From positions 62,001 through 126,000 of the forward strand of contig JAVJSV010000005.1 in the NCBI GenBank assembly GCA_040219235.1: a stretch of DNA of 64,000 nt, given 5' to 3'. Source of the stretch: Rhodospirillaceae bacterium (GTDB taxonomy: Bacteria > Pseudomonadota > Alphaproteobacteria > Rhodospirillales > Rhodospirillaceae). Shown here in pieces: positions 53,524 to 62,363 of the stretch (position 1 is its first letter; each line of letters opens with the position of its first letter). The notes below the pieces were generated by a model. It saw nothing but the letters and a program-made list of their open reading frames with translations. It ran no database searches and had not been told where the DNA came from. The translations under genes and the position numbers were made by a program.

Positions 53524-54453
53524 ATGAATCCCAGAATTACTGTCATAATATGCACAAGGAACAGGCTAAATCATCTCTCTCTGACGTTAGCAACGTTAGC
53601 AAAACAGAAATCCAGCGCTGATTGGGACCTACTAATTGTAGATAACGGCAGCACTGATGGTACAGCTAGTTTCGTTTCACAAGTGTCCAGATCATTTAAT
53701 GTGCCAGTCAAGCTCATTAGAGAAGAAAAGCCAGGACTTTCATTTGCGCGCAACACAGGTGTAAAATTTGCAAGGGGAGACGTAATTGTCTTTAGCGATG
53801 ATGACGTTAATTTTGCCGAATATTGGATGGAGGCAATAAATGACGCTTTTTCTGATGCTTCCGTGTCCGGTATGGCAGGTCGTATCATCCCGTTGTTGCC
53901 ACCTAGCACTCCAGATTGGCTTGAAAAATATCTTTGCTACGAGATAGGCGGGCCCACTGCTCGTTACGACTTCGGCGAACTTGGCGGAAATATAAAAGTC
54001 GTAGCCGAGAACGTACCGCCATTTGGCGCTAATTGTGCAGTTCGCAAAGATCTAATCATTGAGTATGGAATGTTTAGAACAGACCTTGGGTGGGGTCCAA
54101 GCATGGTACCGAGTGAAGAAACCAATTTATTCGGTCGCATGATGGCGGATCATTTGTTTGTGTACCAACCCAGTGCAACAGTTTTTCATCGCATTGATGA
54201 GAGTAGGACAAGCTGGAAATATTATGTTTGGTGGCAAAGAGCATACGGCAGAGGTCTATGCATCACGAACAGGCCCAAGAATGTCCTATACAGAATTCGC
54301 GATTTAAGTGCCCTTACATTTTCATGGATACAAGGCAAGGTTAGAGGACTCTTCTTCAATCGAGATGTGGACGATATAAATCGGATAAACGAGAAAAGAC
54401 GATTAGCAAGGATCGAGGGAGTTATTTCAGAACTGATTAAATTTTGGAAATGA
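53524..54453 (+). CDS. GT2-family glycosyltransferase
   Basis: 309 residues. GT-A fold of family 2: ITVIICTRNRLNHLSLTLATL (5-24), LLIVDNGSTDGTA (35-48), GLSFARNTGVKFARGDVIVFSDDDVNF (about 69-95, with the metal-binding DDD) and later NCAVRKDL. The C-terminus is basic and may touch the membrane. First gene of a plus-strand trio of GT-A-like genes. Confidence 0.92.
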   Translation: MNPRITVIICTRNRLNHLSLTLATLAKQKSSADWDLLIVDNGSTDGTASFVSQVSRSFNVPVKLIREEKPGLSFARNTGVKFARGDVIVFSDDDVNFAEYWMEAINDAFSDASVSGMAGRIIPLLPPSTPDWLEKYLCYEIGGPTARYDFGELGGNIKVVAENVPPFGANCAVRKDLIIEYGMFRTDLGWGPSMVPSEETNLFGRMMADHLFVYQPSATVFHRIDESRTSWKYYVWWQRAYGRGLCITNRPKNVLYRIRDLSALTFSWIQGKVRGLFFNRDVDDINRINEKRRLARIEGVISELIKFWK

Positions 54454-54496
54454 CGGGTTGCTCCGGTCGCAATATCAACCAAGTGAAGGTATCGTT

Positions 54497-55477
54497 TTGA
54501 GCCAAGTTTTTTTAGTTGTCACCTCGATTAACAAACCGTCGCTGTCAATGAAATCTCTTGCAGCTGGCGCCAGAAAAAACAAATGGAACTTTATAGTTGT
54601 GGGGGATCGAAAGACCCCAGATGATTACAACCTTCCAGGAGTATCTTTTTATTCTTTCGTGGACCAGTTAGACGAGCTAGGTATTGCGAAAGAGATACCA
54701 CCTGACTCATACGCCCGAAAAAATCTTGGCTATCTAAAGGCAATCGAAAGTGGTGCAAATGTTATAGTGGAAACTGATGATGACAATGCTCCTATAGGTC
54801 ACTTTTTTGAAAACAGAGCTGTCAATACAGTCTCGCAGACCATTAATAACAATGAATGGACCAACATCTATCGATTTTTCGGTGTGGAGAATGTCTGGCC
54901 AAGAGGTTTCCCTCTTGAACTACTCCAAACGCATGAAACATTTGCCCTAGAAAACAACGATAGCTGCTCCCCAATTCGACAAAATTTGATCAATGGAGAC
55001 ACAGATGTCGATGCAATATATCGCCTGATCATAAACAAAAACGTTACTTTTGATTATAAGGATAATATAGCTCTTTCGCCTAAGTCCTGGTGTCCGTTCA
55101 ATAGTCAAAACACGACTTGGTGGAAAGTCGCATTTCCGCTTATGTATTTACCGAGTAACTGCTCAACACGAATGACAGATATTTGGCGGGGTTTCATCGC
55201 CCAAAAAATTTGCTGGGCGAAAGGTTGGTCAATATCTTTTGGTCATCCGACAATGTTTCAAGATAGGAATGCTCATAATTTAATTTCTGATTTTGAAATG
55301 GAAATCGATGGATATTTAGGAAATGCGAAATTTATAAGTGTGCTTGATTCTTTGCAAATTGACAAACATCAGGAACTTATCGATAGCATTCGATTATGCT
55401 ATCGAGCTCTAGTAAATGAGGGGTTTTTTCCAACCAATGAGCTAAAAATTTTGGACTTTTGGTTGGCGTATTTTTAG
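54497..55477 (+). CDS. STELLO-like glycosyltransferase-type protein
   Basis: About 326 residues from a TTG at 54497, which has GAAGG upstream. The N-terminus has the pattern of the STELLO (DUF288) family: WNFIVVGDRKTPDDY (near 30), DSYARKNLGYLKAIESGA (near 73) and VIVETDDDNAP (near 93, the GT-A metal-binding triad), then WPRGFPLELL (near 134). Plant STELLO proteins support cellulose synthase assembly and bacterial ones lie in surface-glycan loci. Donor and acceptor unknown here. Confidence 0.82.
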   Translation: MSQVFLVVTSINKPSLSMKSLAAGARKNKWNFIVVGDRKTPDDYNLPGVSFYSFVDQLDELGIAKEIPPDSYARKNLGYLKAIESGANVIVETDDDNAPIGHFFENRAVNTVSQTINNNEWTNIYRFFGVENVWPRGFPLELLQTHETFALENNDSCSPIRQNLINGDTDVDAIYRLIINKNVTFDYKDNIALSPKSWCPFNSQNTTWWKVAFPLMYLPSNCSTRMTDIWRGFIAQKICWAKGWSISFGHPTMFQDRNAHNLISDFEMEIDGYLGNAKFISVLDSLQIDKHQELIDSIRLCYRALVNEGFFPTNELKILDFWLAYF

Positions 55478-55501
55478 GTTCGTTAATTAGTAGGCGCCAT
55501 A

Positions 55502-56287
55502 ATGACCAATCCTAAGCAGTTTGTTACCCTATATTTTTGCTTTGAGGACTTAGACACAGTAGCTGAGATTTTGCCTACAGTTCTGACTGAATGCCGTGCG
55601 ACCAATTCCGGTTTAATTGTAGTTGATTCCAGTCAAGCCAATCGAGTGAAAATGTTTCAACTGATTGTAAGTATGATGGAACACCCGGATGAGTTTCCCA
55701 TCATTCAATGTTCTTCGTTCTCGATGGGATTTGCAAGAAATATAGCCCTTAGTGCTGCCGTAGAACTCTACGCGCCTGAGTATATATGTATGCTTGAAGA
55801 TGACCACGGGTTTACGGAAGGTCTCGTTCAAATTGCCATCGGTGCAATGAAAAAATACTATGGCAAGAGCGGTCCCATAGGGCTTAGGTTTGGCTTGTTC
55901 ACGGCCTGTCCTTTTTGTTGGGGGCAGCCTTACATGCAGAATCTTGTTAGAACCGATGACGGTCATTTATGTGTGGCAAACCTGTCGTTACCATTGCTGC
56001 AAATTGGAGGTGCGAATAGTTGCTTCAGATGCGCCCCGACTGTGCATTGGGTTTCTGTGTTAAAAGGTTACGACACTGACGAGTATCCAATTTCAACATT
56101 TCAGACTGCGGGCCTTAATTATCGAAATTACCAGAAAGGGTTTACTAGTCTTGTACTTGGTGGCGGAGATTTAGTAATTAGAAAGCATAGAGAAGGCCGT
56201 GGTTACACCATTGACGAATCTAAGAGGCCCTTTGACGAAGCTTATTCGATGCGCGACCCAAGAAGTGACTATAATAAATCAAGTTAA
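55502..56287 (+). CDS. GT-A-like glycosyltransferase, family not identified
   Basis: 261 residues. An acidic metal-site-like CMLEDDHGF (about residues 99-107) after MGFARNIALSAAVELY fits a GT-A nucleotide-sugar transferase, related to GT2 but diverged. The C-terminal GGGDLVIRKHREGRGYTID stretch was not recognised. Third gene of the plus-strand trio, 24 bases after the STELLO-like gene. Confidence 0.65.
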   Translation: MTNPKQFVTLYFCFEDLDTVAEILPTVLTECRATNSGLIVVDSSQANRVKMFQLIVSMMEHPDEFPIIQCSSFSMGFARNIALSAAVELYAPEYICMLEDDHGFTEGLVQIAIGAMKKYYGKSGPIGLRFGLFTACPFCWGQPYMQNLVRTDDGHLCVANLSLPLLQIGGANSCFRCAPTVHWVSVLKGYDTDEYPISTFQTAGLNYRNYQKGFTSLVLGGGDLVIRKHREGRGYTIDESKRPFDEAYSMRDPRSDYNKSS

Positions 56288-56393
56288 CTTTTTTCAAATA
56301 TTTTTTTATGCTTATACTGTTTTAAGCCTAGTTAACAAAATTCGCAAAACAGAATAATATTTCTAACCTGACAAGTGGAGTTATAGAAGCAAC

Positions 56394-57617
56394 TCATGAT
56401 TTTGCGGACGTGCGAATCGCTCGAATTACGGCTGAACTTAGAGTGTCACTCGTGTCAGTAATTGTGTTTACAATCATGACATGTCCCGCTCCATATCGGT
56501 TTCCCCAGTGGTATTTTTTGAAGAGCGTTTTATTTTCCACTAGTATTAGTGAAGCCCGGCTATCAATTGGCCGTGTCACTTCTAAGGATGCCAAAGAATT
56601 CGGCCTTCGGATATAATAAAAAAATAGCTCTGTACGTTTTTCCATTATGTCATCCAGGCGGGCCCAGTTTGAAATCATCAATTCAAAAACAAGCACAAAA
56701 ACATTTCTTCTTGTCTTGGTGATTTCCGCTTCATCTATAAGTTCTTCCGCAGACGAGAAATAAAACTCCGCGTCAGACCCCAACTCCTGCTCAAGTTCGT
56801 CAACAACCCTTTTATCGTCATCGTCCATTTCAGCTTCATCACCAAGAATGATGATTGTAATCGGGCTAGCCTGGAGCTGGTTCAGCGTTTCTGCGACATG
56901 GTGGCGCGACATGATATCTTTACATCCCAGGGCGGTCATGCGGCGCATGAAATCTTCAGATACCTTCATGCCCGCCATAGCATTTGCATCCTCGGGGACT
57001 TCAAGTCCGGCCGCCCGGTAATGAACACCATACCGGCTGGTAAAATGCATTGTGGGTTTGGGTGAGTGCGCATGTTTGAGGCCAATACGCAACGCCGCTT
57101 GATAAAACACGCGGTCACAGTTTGGCCCGAGTTCATCTGGCATCAAGGCCCAGATTGGCAGCACCGGGAAACCACTTTGGAACACGATAAATGCACTCGT
57201 GTCTGCGTGCCGCTCACCGTCGCCAGATTCGCCGTTTGGTAATAAAACAGTCCCGTCGATCGCATGAATAACCCGACCGCTTGACACAACATCAGCACCG
57301 GATTCCTCATGAAGGGCCATTAAATTCTCGATGTGATCCGGATCAAACCAATTGTCGGCATCGAGATAGGCAATAGCCTCAAAGTTATCGCCAATGGCAT
57401 CCATGCTGCCAATCGCGCGCGGGGTATTGCCATTGTTATTGTGTTCTATCGGCAGGGGAATATGTCGAACATCCCAGGAGTCAATTTCTGAACGGGCATG
57501 ACCATCGGCTACCATGTAATGGGTGCATATGTATGTTTGTTTGGCAACGCTGTCATGGGCGCGTTTCAGCATCTCCAGCGGTTCAGTGTGGTAGGGGGTA
57601 ATAACGGCAACTCTCAT
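56394..57617 (-). CDS. GT2-family glycosyltransferase with extra C-terminal domain
   Basis: 407 residues from the ATG at 57617 (MRVAVITPYHTEPLEML). The N-terminal GT-A domain has MLKRAHDSVAKQTYICTHYM, YLDADNWFDPDHIENL (DxD near 85-87) and GADVVSSGRV. The remaining 170 residues (LGDEAEMDDDDKRVVDELE and after) are acidic and unassigned. It begins 8 bases after the prepilin peptidase stop on the same strand, so the two are probably co-transcribed. Confidence 0.85.
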   Translation of the reverse strand: MRVAVITPYHTEPLEMLKRAHDSVAKQTYICTHYMVADGHARSEIDSWDVRHIPLPIEHNNNGNTPRAIGSMDAIGDNFEAIAYLDADNWFDPDHIENLMALHEESGADVVSSGRVIHAIDGTVLLPNGESGDGERHADTSAFIVFQSGFPVLPIWALMPDELGPNCDRVFYQAALRIGLKHAHSPKPTMHFTSRYGVHYRAAGLEVPEDANAMAGMKVSEDFMRRMTALGCKDIMSRHHVAETLNQLQASPITIIILGDEAEMDDDDKRVVDELEQELGSDAEFYFSSAEELIDEAEITKTRRNVFVLVFELMISNWARLDDIMEKRTELFFYYIRRPNSLASLEVTRPIDSRASLILVENKTLFKKYHWGNRYGAGHVMIVNTITDTSDTLSSAVIRAIRTSAKS

Positions 57618-57624
57618 GACATGC

Positions 57625-58131
57625 TCATAATGGGGCCGGCCCGGTAATGCCGGAGACTCCAGCAAGAGCCGCGACGTAAGACGCCAGTATGCCGATGGCG
57701 AGACCTGGCCCCAGCGGTATTTCGCCTTGCCATGTGGGCTTACGTAGAATTAACGCCGCAAGGCCGACGGTGATTAAGGTGAGCAGTCCCGAGAGTGCCA
57801 TAATGTAAGGCAACGCCCACGGGCCGAGCCAAAGCCCCCCCACGAATACCAATTTCACATCGCCGAAGCCCATAGCTTCCCGGCCCTTAACGCGGGTCAT
57901 GACCCAGCGTAGGGCCCAAAAGACACCGCCATTCAAGGCGGCGCCCAGCACAGCACTGGTCCACGTTATGCCGATCGGCGACCCAAGAGCGAGTACCGCA
58001 AGTGCAGCCAGTGTCAGCGCGATTTGCAATGTATCGGGCAGATATCCTGTCTTGAAGTCGATCCACGCCAAAGCTCCAAGACCGGCCGTGAGCATCGCCA
58101 AGCTCATATAAAGTGTAAGTGTTTCGTCCAT
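57625..58131 (-). CDS. Minimal prepilin peptidase (A24 family)
   Basis: 168 residues, all membrane helices. The two aspartates of the A24 active site are Asp25 (WIDFKTGYLPD) and Asp91 in GFGD. It lacks the N-terminal cytoplasmic methyltransferase domain of full-length GspO/PilD, as in CpaA/TadV-like peptidases. It is the only prepilin peptidase in the window and so is the obvious candidate to process the GspG-K pseudopilins, though it lies 11 kb from gspE. Confidence 0.9.
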   Translation of the reverse strand: MDETLTLYMSLAMLTAGLGALAWIDFKTGYLPDTLQIALTLAALAVLALGSPIGITWTSAVLGAALNGGVFWALRWVMTRVKGREAMGFGDVKLVFVGGLWLGPWALPYIMALSGLLTLITVGLAALILRKPTWQGEIPLGPGLAIGILASYVAALAGVSGITGPAPL

Positions 58132-58279
58132 TCTCGGACTTTCGGCGAAATCCTGTTTTGTTGCAACGAATGCTTTATAAAACAGGCTGCCAAACTTGTA
58201 CTATGACGTCAGGGTTACGATGGTCTAAGCTGCGCCAGCTATTTTGGTGTAAACATTTGTGCGCCGCATTGGGGGAATT

Positions 58280-58438
58280 ATGGATATCATCCGTATTATT
58301 TTTGCAATCATTCTGCCGCCTGTTGGCGTCTTTTTGCAGGTCGGCATTGGCTGGCCGTTTTGGATTAACATCCTGCTCACGCTGCTTGGCTACATTCCCG
58401 GTATTGTCCATGCCGTCTGGATAATAGCAAAGCGTTAA
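58280..58438 (+). CDS. YqaE/Pmp3-family small membrane protein
   Basis: A 52-residue gene. MDIIRIIFAIILPPVGVFLQ and the second helix ending in GYIPGIVHAVWIIAKR are the hallmark of the YqaE/Pmp3 stress-induced membrane proteins. The ATG is preceded by GGGGGAATT. Two helices; role likely in membrane potential or stress. Confidence 0.93.
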   Translation: MDIIRIIFAIILPPVGVFLQVGIGWPFWINILLTLLGYIPGIVHAVWIIAKR

Positions 58439-58506
58439 TGCAATTTTATTAGCCATGAACTGAAGGCTACAACGCTATTACCGCTTTGAGCGGGAAGGAG
58501 ATTCTT

Positions 58507-59307
58507 ATGACCTTTTCAATTGCTGAAGTGTTTGGTCAAACTTTGCGGGTTGTGTTGCTCGGCTTGGTGCTTTCTGCTTCTGTTGTTGCCTCAGCCAGTG
58601 CCGGAACGGTGCTTATTACAGGTGCTAATCGCGGTATTGGTTTAGAGTTTGTCAGGCACTATGCGGAAGAGGGGTATACTGTCATCGCAACGGCTCGGGA
58701 GCCATCTGAGGCCGCTGAGTTGCAAGCGTTGGCTAAAGAAAATTCAAAAATTCTGGTTGAGCCATTAGATGTCAACGCGTTCGATCAAATTGATCGCCTG
58801 GCCGAAAAATACCGGGGCACGCCAATTGATATCTTAGTCAACAACGCGGGCATTACGGGGCGGCCAGACCTTCAACGTTTCGGCTCCATCGACTATTCCA
58901 CATTTGAGGCAGTGATGAACACCAATGTGCGAGGCCCGCTGAAAATAACAGAGGCGTTTACAGGGCATGTCTCCGCGAGCAAGGAAAAGAAGGTCGCCGT
59001 CGTCACCTCAAGTGAAGGCTCTATCGCTCGCGTAACAAGCAATCGTCAGCCTTTTTATCGGGCCAGTAAGGCGGCTGTGAATATGGTCATGAAAAACATC
59101 TCGCACACTTTGAAGGAGCAAGGTGTGACAGTTGTGCTGGTTAATCCTGGCCCGGTTGATACGGATATGATGGCCGCAGCGCGGGGGCGCATGCCGCTTA
59201 GAACCACCACATTGGCGGTCGATGAAATGGCCGAAGTGATTAACAATGTATCCCTGGAGGAGTCTGCCACTTTTTATAATTTTGACGGTACCGAATTGCC
59301 CTGGTGA
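58507..59307 (+). CDS. Short-chain dehydrogenase/reductase with an apparent signal peptide
   Basis: 266 residues from the ATG 58507, which has GGAAGGAG upstream. Classical SDR motifs are complete: TGANRGIG nucleotide-binding glycine motif (near 37), NNAGITG (near 116) and the catalytic Tyr-x-x-x-Lys in FYRASK (near 186). Before the Rossmann fold there is a hydrophobic stretch VVLLGLVLSASVVASASA that looks like a signal peptide ending just at the first beta strand, odd for a NAD(P)-dependent enzyme. It may be periplasmic, or membrane-attached with a cytoplasmic catalytic domain. Confidence 0.88.
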   Translation: MTFSIAEVFGQTLRVVLLGLVLSASVVASASAGTVLITGANRGIGLEFVRHYAEEGYTVIATAREPSEAAELQALAKENSKILVEPLDVNAFDQIDRLAEKYRGTPIDILVNNAGITGRPDLQRFGSIDYSTFEAVMNTNVRGPLKITEAFTGHVSASKEKKVAVVTSSEGSIARVTSNRQPFYRASKAAVNMVMKNISHTLKEQGVTVVLVNPGPVDTDMMAAARGRMPLRTTTLAVDEMAEVINNVSLEESATFYNFDGTELPW

Positions 59308-59351
59308 TATGATGATTATCAGCTAAGATTAACCGTCAGGTTTAGACTATT

Positions 59352-59425
59352 GCGGGTGTGGTTCAATGGTAGAACGCGAGCTTCCCAAGCTTGAGACGAG
59401 GGTTCGATTCCCTTCACCCGCTCCA
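59352..59425 (+). tRNA. tRNA-Gly, anticodon CCC
   Basis: Acceptor GCGGGTG (59352-59358) pairs with CACCCGC (59415-59421); anticodon stem CGAGC/GCTTG carries the loop TTCCCAA, so the anticodon is CCC; the T-loop TTCGATTC is intact and a CCA end (59423-59425) is encoded. 74 bases in all. Confidence 0.95.
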
Positions 59426-59555
59426 CCTAAAAAATACTACTGATAACAATCCCAACCACATGTCACAATAAAGTGGTATGCTAAACTTTAGCGGCTGATA
59501 GCATCGCTCTTAGACTGGCCTGTTGTTCAGGTCTAGGCCGCCGAAAGGTCAAAGC

Positions 59556-59882
59556 ATGACTGCGGCAAAGTTCCGCGTGAAGTTTTCTACGGCGGGCAGA
59601 ATTGCTCCCGTCGAGAATTGGTTGAAGCTCAATATTAAGGGGCCGTGGTCTATTCAAATGGACAGCGTCTCTGATGATATGTCCAAGAAAAACTATCTAA
59701 TTGTTTTTGATAATGAGGCAGACCGCGACAGCTTCAAGCTGCGTTTTATTTATGGCCAAGCGGCATTTGATAAAAAAGCGACTACCGTCGAACCGGGAGT
59801 CGGAGTCTTTTCCAAAATTGCTAAATTTTTTGGCACTTCAAAGGCTAAGCCTAAACCTCAAGCTAAACCAAGGTCGAAGTAG
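59556..59882 (+). CDS. Hypothetical basic protein
   Basis: 108 residues from the ATG 59556, with AAAGG upstream. An alpha/beta domain (FRVKFSTAGRIAPVENWLKLNIKGPW, then NYLIVFDNEADRDSFKLRF) is followed by a Lys/Pro-rich tail (KPKPQAKPRSK). I do not recognise the family. Codon use looks like its neighbours, so it is probably a real gene. Confidence 0.65.
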   Translation: MTAAKFRVKFSTAGRIAPVENWLKLNIKGPWSIQMDSVSDDMSKKNYLIVFDNEADRDSFKLRFIYGQAAFDKKATTVEPGVGVFSKIAKFFGTSKAKPKPQAKPRSK

Positions 59883-59917
59883 CCGTCTGACACAAGAGCA
59901 CCGCAGTGCCTTAGGCT

Positions 59918-60028
59918 TTAGGGGCCGTACCAGGCTATAAAAATCACGAGCAGGACCAGGCAACCCATAATCCAAAAAGGGACGAGATCGTGTTTTTTTG
60001 ATCTCTTGTCTTGATCAGAACCTGCCAT
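59918..60028 (-). CDS. Small single-helix membrane protein
   Basis: 36 residues: a charged N-terminus (AGSDQDKRSKKHD) and one membrane helix (LVPFWIMGCLVLLVIFIAW). A GAGG ribosome site lies six bases before the ATG. Function unknown; too short for family assignment. Confidence 0.55.
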   Translation of the reverse strand: MAGSDQDKRSKKHDLVPFWIMGCLVLLVIFIAWYGP

Positions 60029-60138
60029 GAAAACCTCGTGAAGTTATGTGGACCGACCTCAGTTTAAGTCCATTCTCACATCACTCAGACTATTTCTCAA
60101 TTGCTTTGCGGTATGCTGTAAATTCTAGGGCCTGATTT

Positions 60139-60495
60139 CTAACCACGCTGCCCATCGCCCCATTTCACGGCTACGGCTTCAAACGCTTTCAATACGCTAT
60201 CGAAATCTTTGCCTTTCTCGGTCAGTCCATAGGTGACGGCGGGTGGTATGCTCGCCACGTGTTCTCGCCAGATCAAGCCGTCGGCTTCCATCTGCCGCAG
60301 CCGGTCCGTCAGCACTTTCGGTGAAATGCCTTCCACGAGCCGGTTAAGGTGATTAAAGCGTGTCGGACCTTCTGTGCTCAGGGTCCAAAGAATATGCGTT
60401 GTCCATTCTTTCCACAGCACGCGCAGGACACTGTCCATAGGACAGCCTTTGCTCTCAGACTTTTTGTTCGTTGCTGTCGGCATTGTATCTCTCAT
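60139..60495 (-). CDS. HxlR-family transcriptional regulator
   Basis: About 118 residues (ATG 60495; 60483 also possible). Winged helix-turn-helix of the HxlR type: conserved Cys in KGCPMDSVLRVL, KEWTTHILWTLSTEGPTRFNHL, the recognition block ISPKVLTDRLRQMEADGLI and the wing YGLTEKGKDFDSVL. Such proteins often sense reactive electrophiles or oxidants via that Cys. Divergent from the pirin gene 136 bases away, which it probably controls. Confidence 0.92.
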   Translation of the reverse strand: MRDTMPTATNKKSESKGCPMDSVLRVLWKEWTTHILWTLSTEGPTRFNHLNRLVEGISPKVLTDRLRQMEADGLIWREHVASIPPAVTYGLTEKGKDFDSVLKAFEAVAVKWGDGQRG

Positions 60496-60631
60496 ATGTC
60501 CAAGTCTACTTACCAAAAGGCAACTACTTTCTCTGAGTAACTATACCTCCTATATCGGTGCCAGTGATGTTTTAGCAAGCCTGCTTTGTATTCAAATCCT
60601 CTCAAAACAGGCCCAACGATAGGAGAAGGGC

Positions 60632-61333
60632 ATGATTACCGTCAGAGACCGTAATGATCGAGGTCACACAAAAACCGGCTGGCTCGATAGCCACCATACG
60701 TTTTCTTTTGGCGCGTACCATGACCCCGCCAACATGGGCTTTGGCGCGCTCAGAGTGATTAATGATGACCGCATCATACCGGGGGCTGGTTTTCCCACCC
60801 ATGGCCATCGCGATATGGAAATTATTTCATACGTGGTGAGCGGCGCAGTGGAACATAAGGATAGCATGGGGACCGGGTCAATTATTCGCCCCGGTGATGT
60901 GCAACGTATGTCAGCTGGAACGGGCGTAACGCATTCCGAGTTTAACCCAAGCAAAGATGAGGGCGCGCGTTTCCTGCAAGTCTGGATTACACCAGAGCAG
61001 GCCGGGCTCAAGCCTAGCTATGAGCAAAAAAATTTTTCCCAAAGAGAGCGCACAGATACTTTAAGGCGTGTGGCCAGCCAGGACGGACAGAATGGTGCTG
61101 TCAAAGTGCATCAAGACGTCAGCATCTACGCAACCATGCTTACGGCAGGGAGCGAGGTGACGCACACCATCGCGCGCGGTCGTCAGATTTGGGTGCAGGT
61201 GGTTCAGGGGTGTGTGAACATCAATGATACAGAATTGCGCGAGGGTGATGGCGCTGCCGTTACAGATGAAACCAGCATTACGCTGTCCTCCCAAACAGGT
61301 GCCGAAGTGTTAGTGTTTGACCTCGCGGCATAA
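60632..61333 (+). CDS. Pirin-family protein
   Basis: 233-residue bicupin of the pirin/YhhW type. The N-terminal cupin holds the metal site: PTHGHRDMEIISYVVSGAVEHKD (near 55) and GTGVTHSEFN (near 97). YhhW has quercetin dioxygenase activity, but members vary. Its divergent HxlR neighbour suggests stress control. RBS AGGAGAAGG precedes the ATG. Confidence 0.93.
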   Translation: MITVRDRNDRGHTKTGWLDSHHTFSFGAYHDPANMGFGALRVINDDRIIPGAGFPTHGHRDMEIISYVVSGAVEHKDSMGTGSIIRPGDVQRMSAGTGVTHSEFNPSKDEGARFLQVWITPEQAGLKPSYEQKNFSQRERTDTLRRVASQDGQNGAVKVHQDVSIYATMLTAGSEVTHTIARGRQIWVQVVQGCVNINDTELREGDGAAVTDETSITLSSQTGAEVLVFDLAA

Positions 61334-61373
61334 GATCAAGATCATTCACGTTAGCACAAGGAGTGTTCAGGTT

Positions 61374-62345
61374 ATGCTTGAGAGACAAGAAATTACCCCG
61401 GAAACATGGCCTGAATTGCCCTACAACGAGTGGGCTGAAACCTGCACGACTCTGCATCTGTTTACACAAATTGTTGGCAAGGTGCGCCTGGCGGTTGAGC
61501 CCTGGTGGAATCACTCCTGGCACGCCACGCTCTATACCACGGCGCGGGGGCTGACCACGTCGCCACTCGCGTATAAGTCACGTGTGTTCCAGATCGATTT
61601 TCAACTGCTCGATCATCTTCTGGTTATTCATTGTGCCGAGGGCATCCAGCGCAGCATTCCGCTGGCCGGACAATCCGTGGCCAGTTTCTACAAAGGCGTC
61701 ATGGCGGCCCTGGAAGATTTAGGCATGCCGATTAAAATTCATGGTAGCCCCAATGAAGTGCCGGACCCGATCCCCTTTGCCGAAGACACCGTGCACATGT
61801 CCTACAAAGAGGTCTACGTCGAACGCTATTGGCGGCTGCTGATTCAGGTCGATCGGGTGTTCAAAAAGTTTCGCACAGGATACATCGGCAAAGTCAGTCC
61901 GGTGCATTTGTTCTGGGGCAGTTTTGATATGGCGGTGACGCGCTTTTCGGGCGGCGAGGCCCCTTTACACCCAGGTGGTATTCCCAATTTGCCGGACGAT
62001 GTCACCCGTGAAGCCTATTCCCACGTCGTGTCCAGCGCCGGGTTCTGGCCAGGCGGTAACGGCTTTGATCAGCCGATGTTTTACTCTTATGCGGCGCCCA
62101 CACCGGATGGATTTGCGGACGCCAAAGTAGAACCGGCTGAGGCTTATTTTCATAAAGAATTGGGTGAATTTTTGTTGCCCTATGAAGTCGTAAGAACGGC
62201 GTCAGATCCGGATGCGGTCTTGCTGTCCTTCCTGACCTCCACATTCGATGCCGCGGCAACAACAGGTGCCTGGAATCGCAACGCCCTTGAGTGTGACATC
62301 GGGGAACCATTGGTTGTGCGCCCGGGGCCGTGGCGCCAACGCTAA
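61374..62345 (+). CDS. DUF5996 family protein
   Basis: 323 residues, ATG at 61374 with AAGGAG upstream. The pattern WPELPYNEWAETCTTLHLFTQIVGKVRLA, a WWNHSWHATLYTTARGLTTSP segment and VSPVHLFWGSFDMAVTRFSG fits the uncharacterised DUF5996 family. No catalytic motif can be named. It follows pirin by 40 bases and may share its transcript. Confidence 0.82.
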   Translation: MLERQEITPETWPELPYNEWAETCTTLHLFTQIVGKVRLAVEPWWNHSWHATLYTTARGLTTSPLAYKSRVFQIDFQLLDHLLVIHCAEGIQRSIPLAGQSVASFYKGVMAALEDLGMPIKIHGSPNEVPDPIPFAEDTVHMSYKEVYVERYWRLLIQVDRVFKKFRTGYIGKVSPVHLFWGSFDMAVTRFSGGEAPLHPGGIPNLPDDVTREAYSHVVSSAGFWPGGNGFDQPMFYSYAAPTPDGFADAKVEPAEAYFHKELGEFLLPYEVVRTASDPDAVLLSFLTSTFDAAATTGAWNRNALECDIGEPLVVRPGPWRQR

Positions 62346-62363
62346 CCGGGGGGATGTGAAGTC

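Noticed and set aside
57625-58131. Tad pilus locus indicated by the CpaA/TadV-like peptidase
   Set aside because: No tadA-like, rcpA, flp or tadB/C genes are present; the gsp genes are the only pseudopilin system seen.
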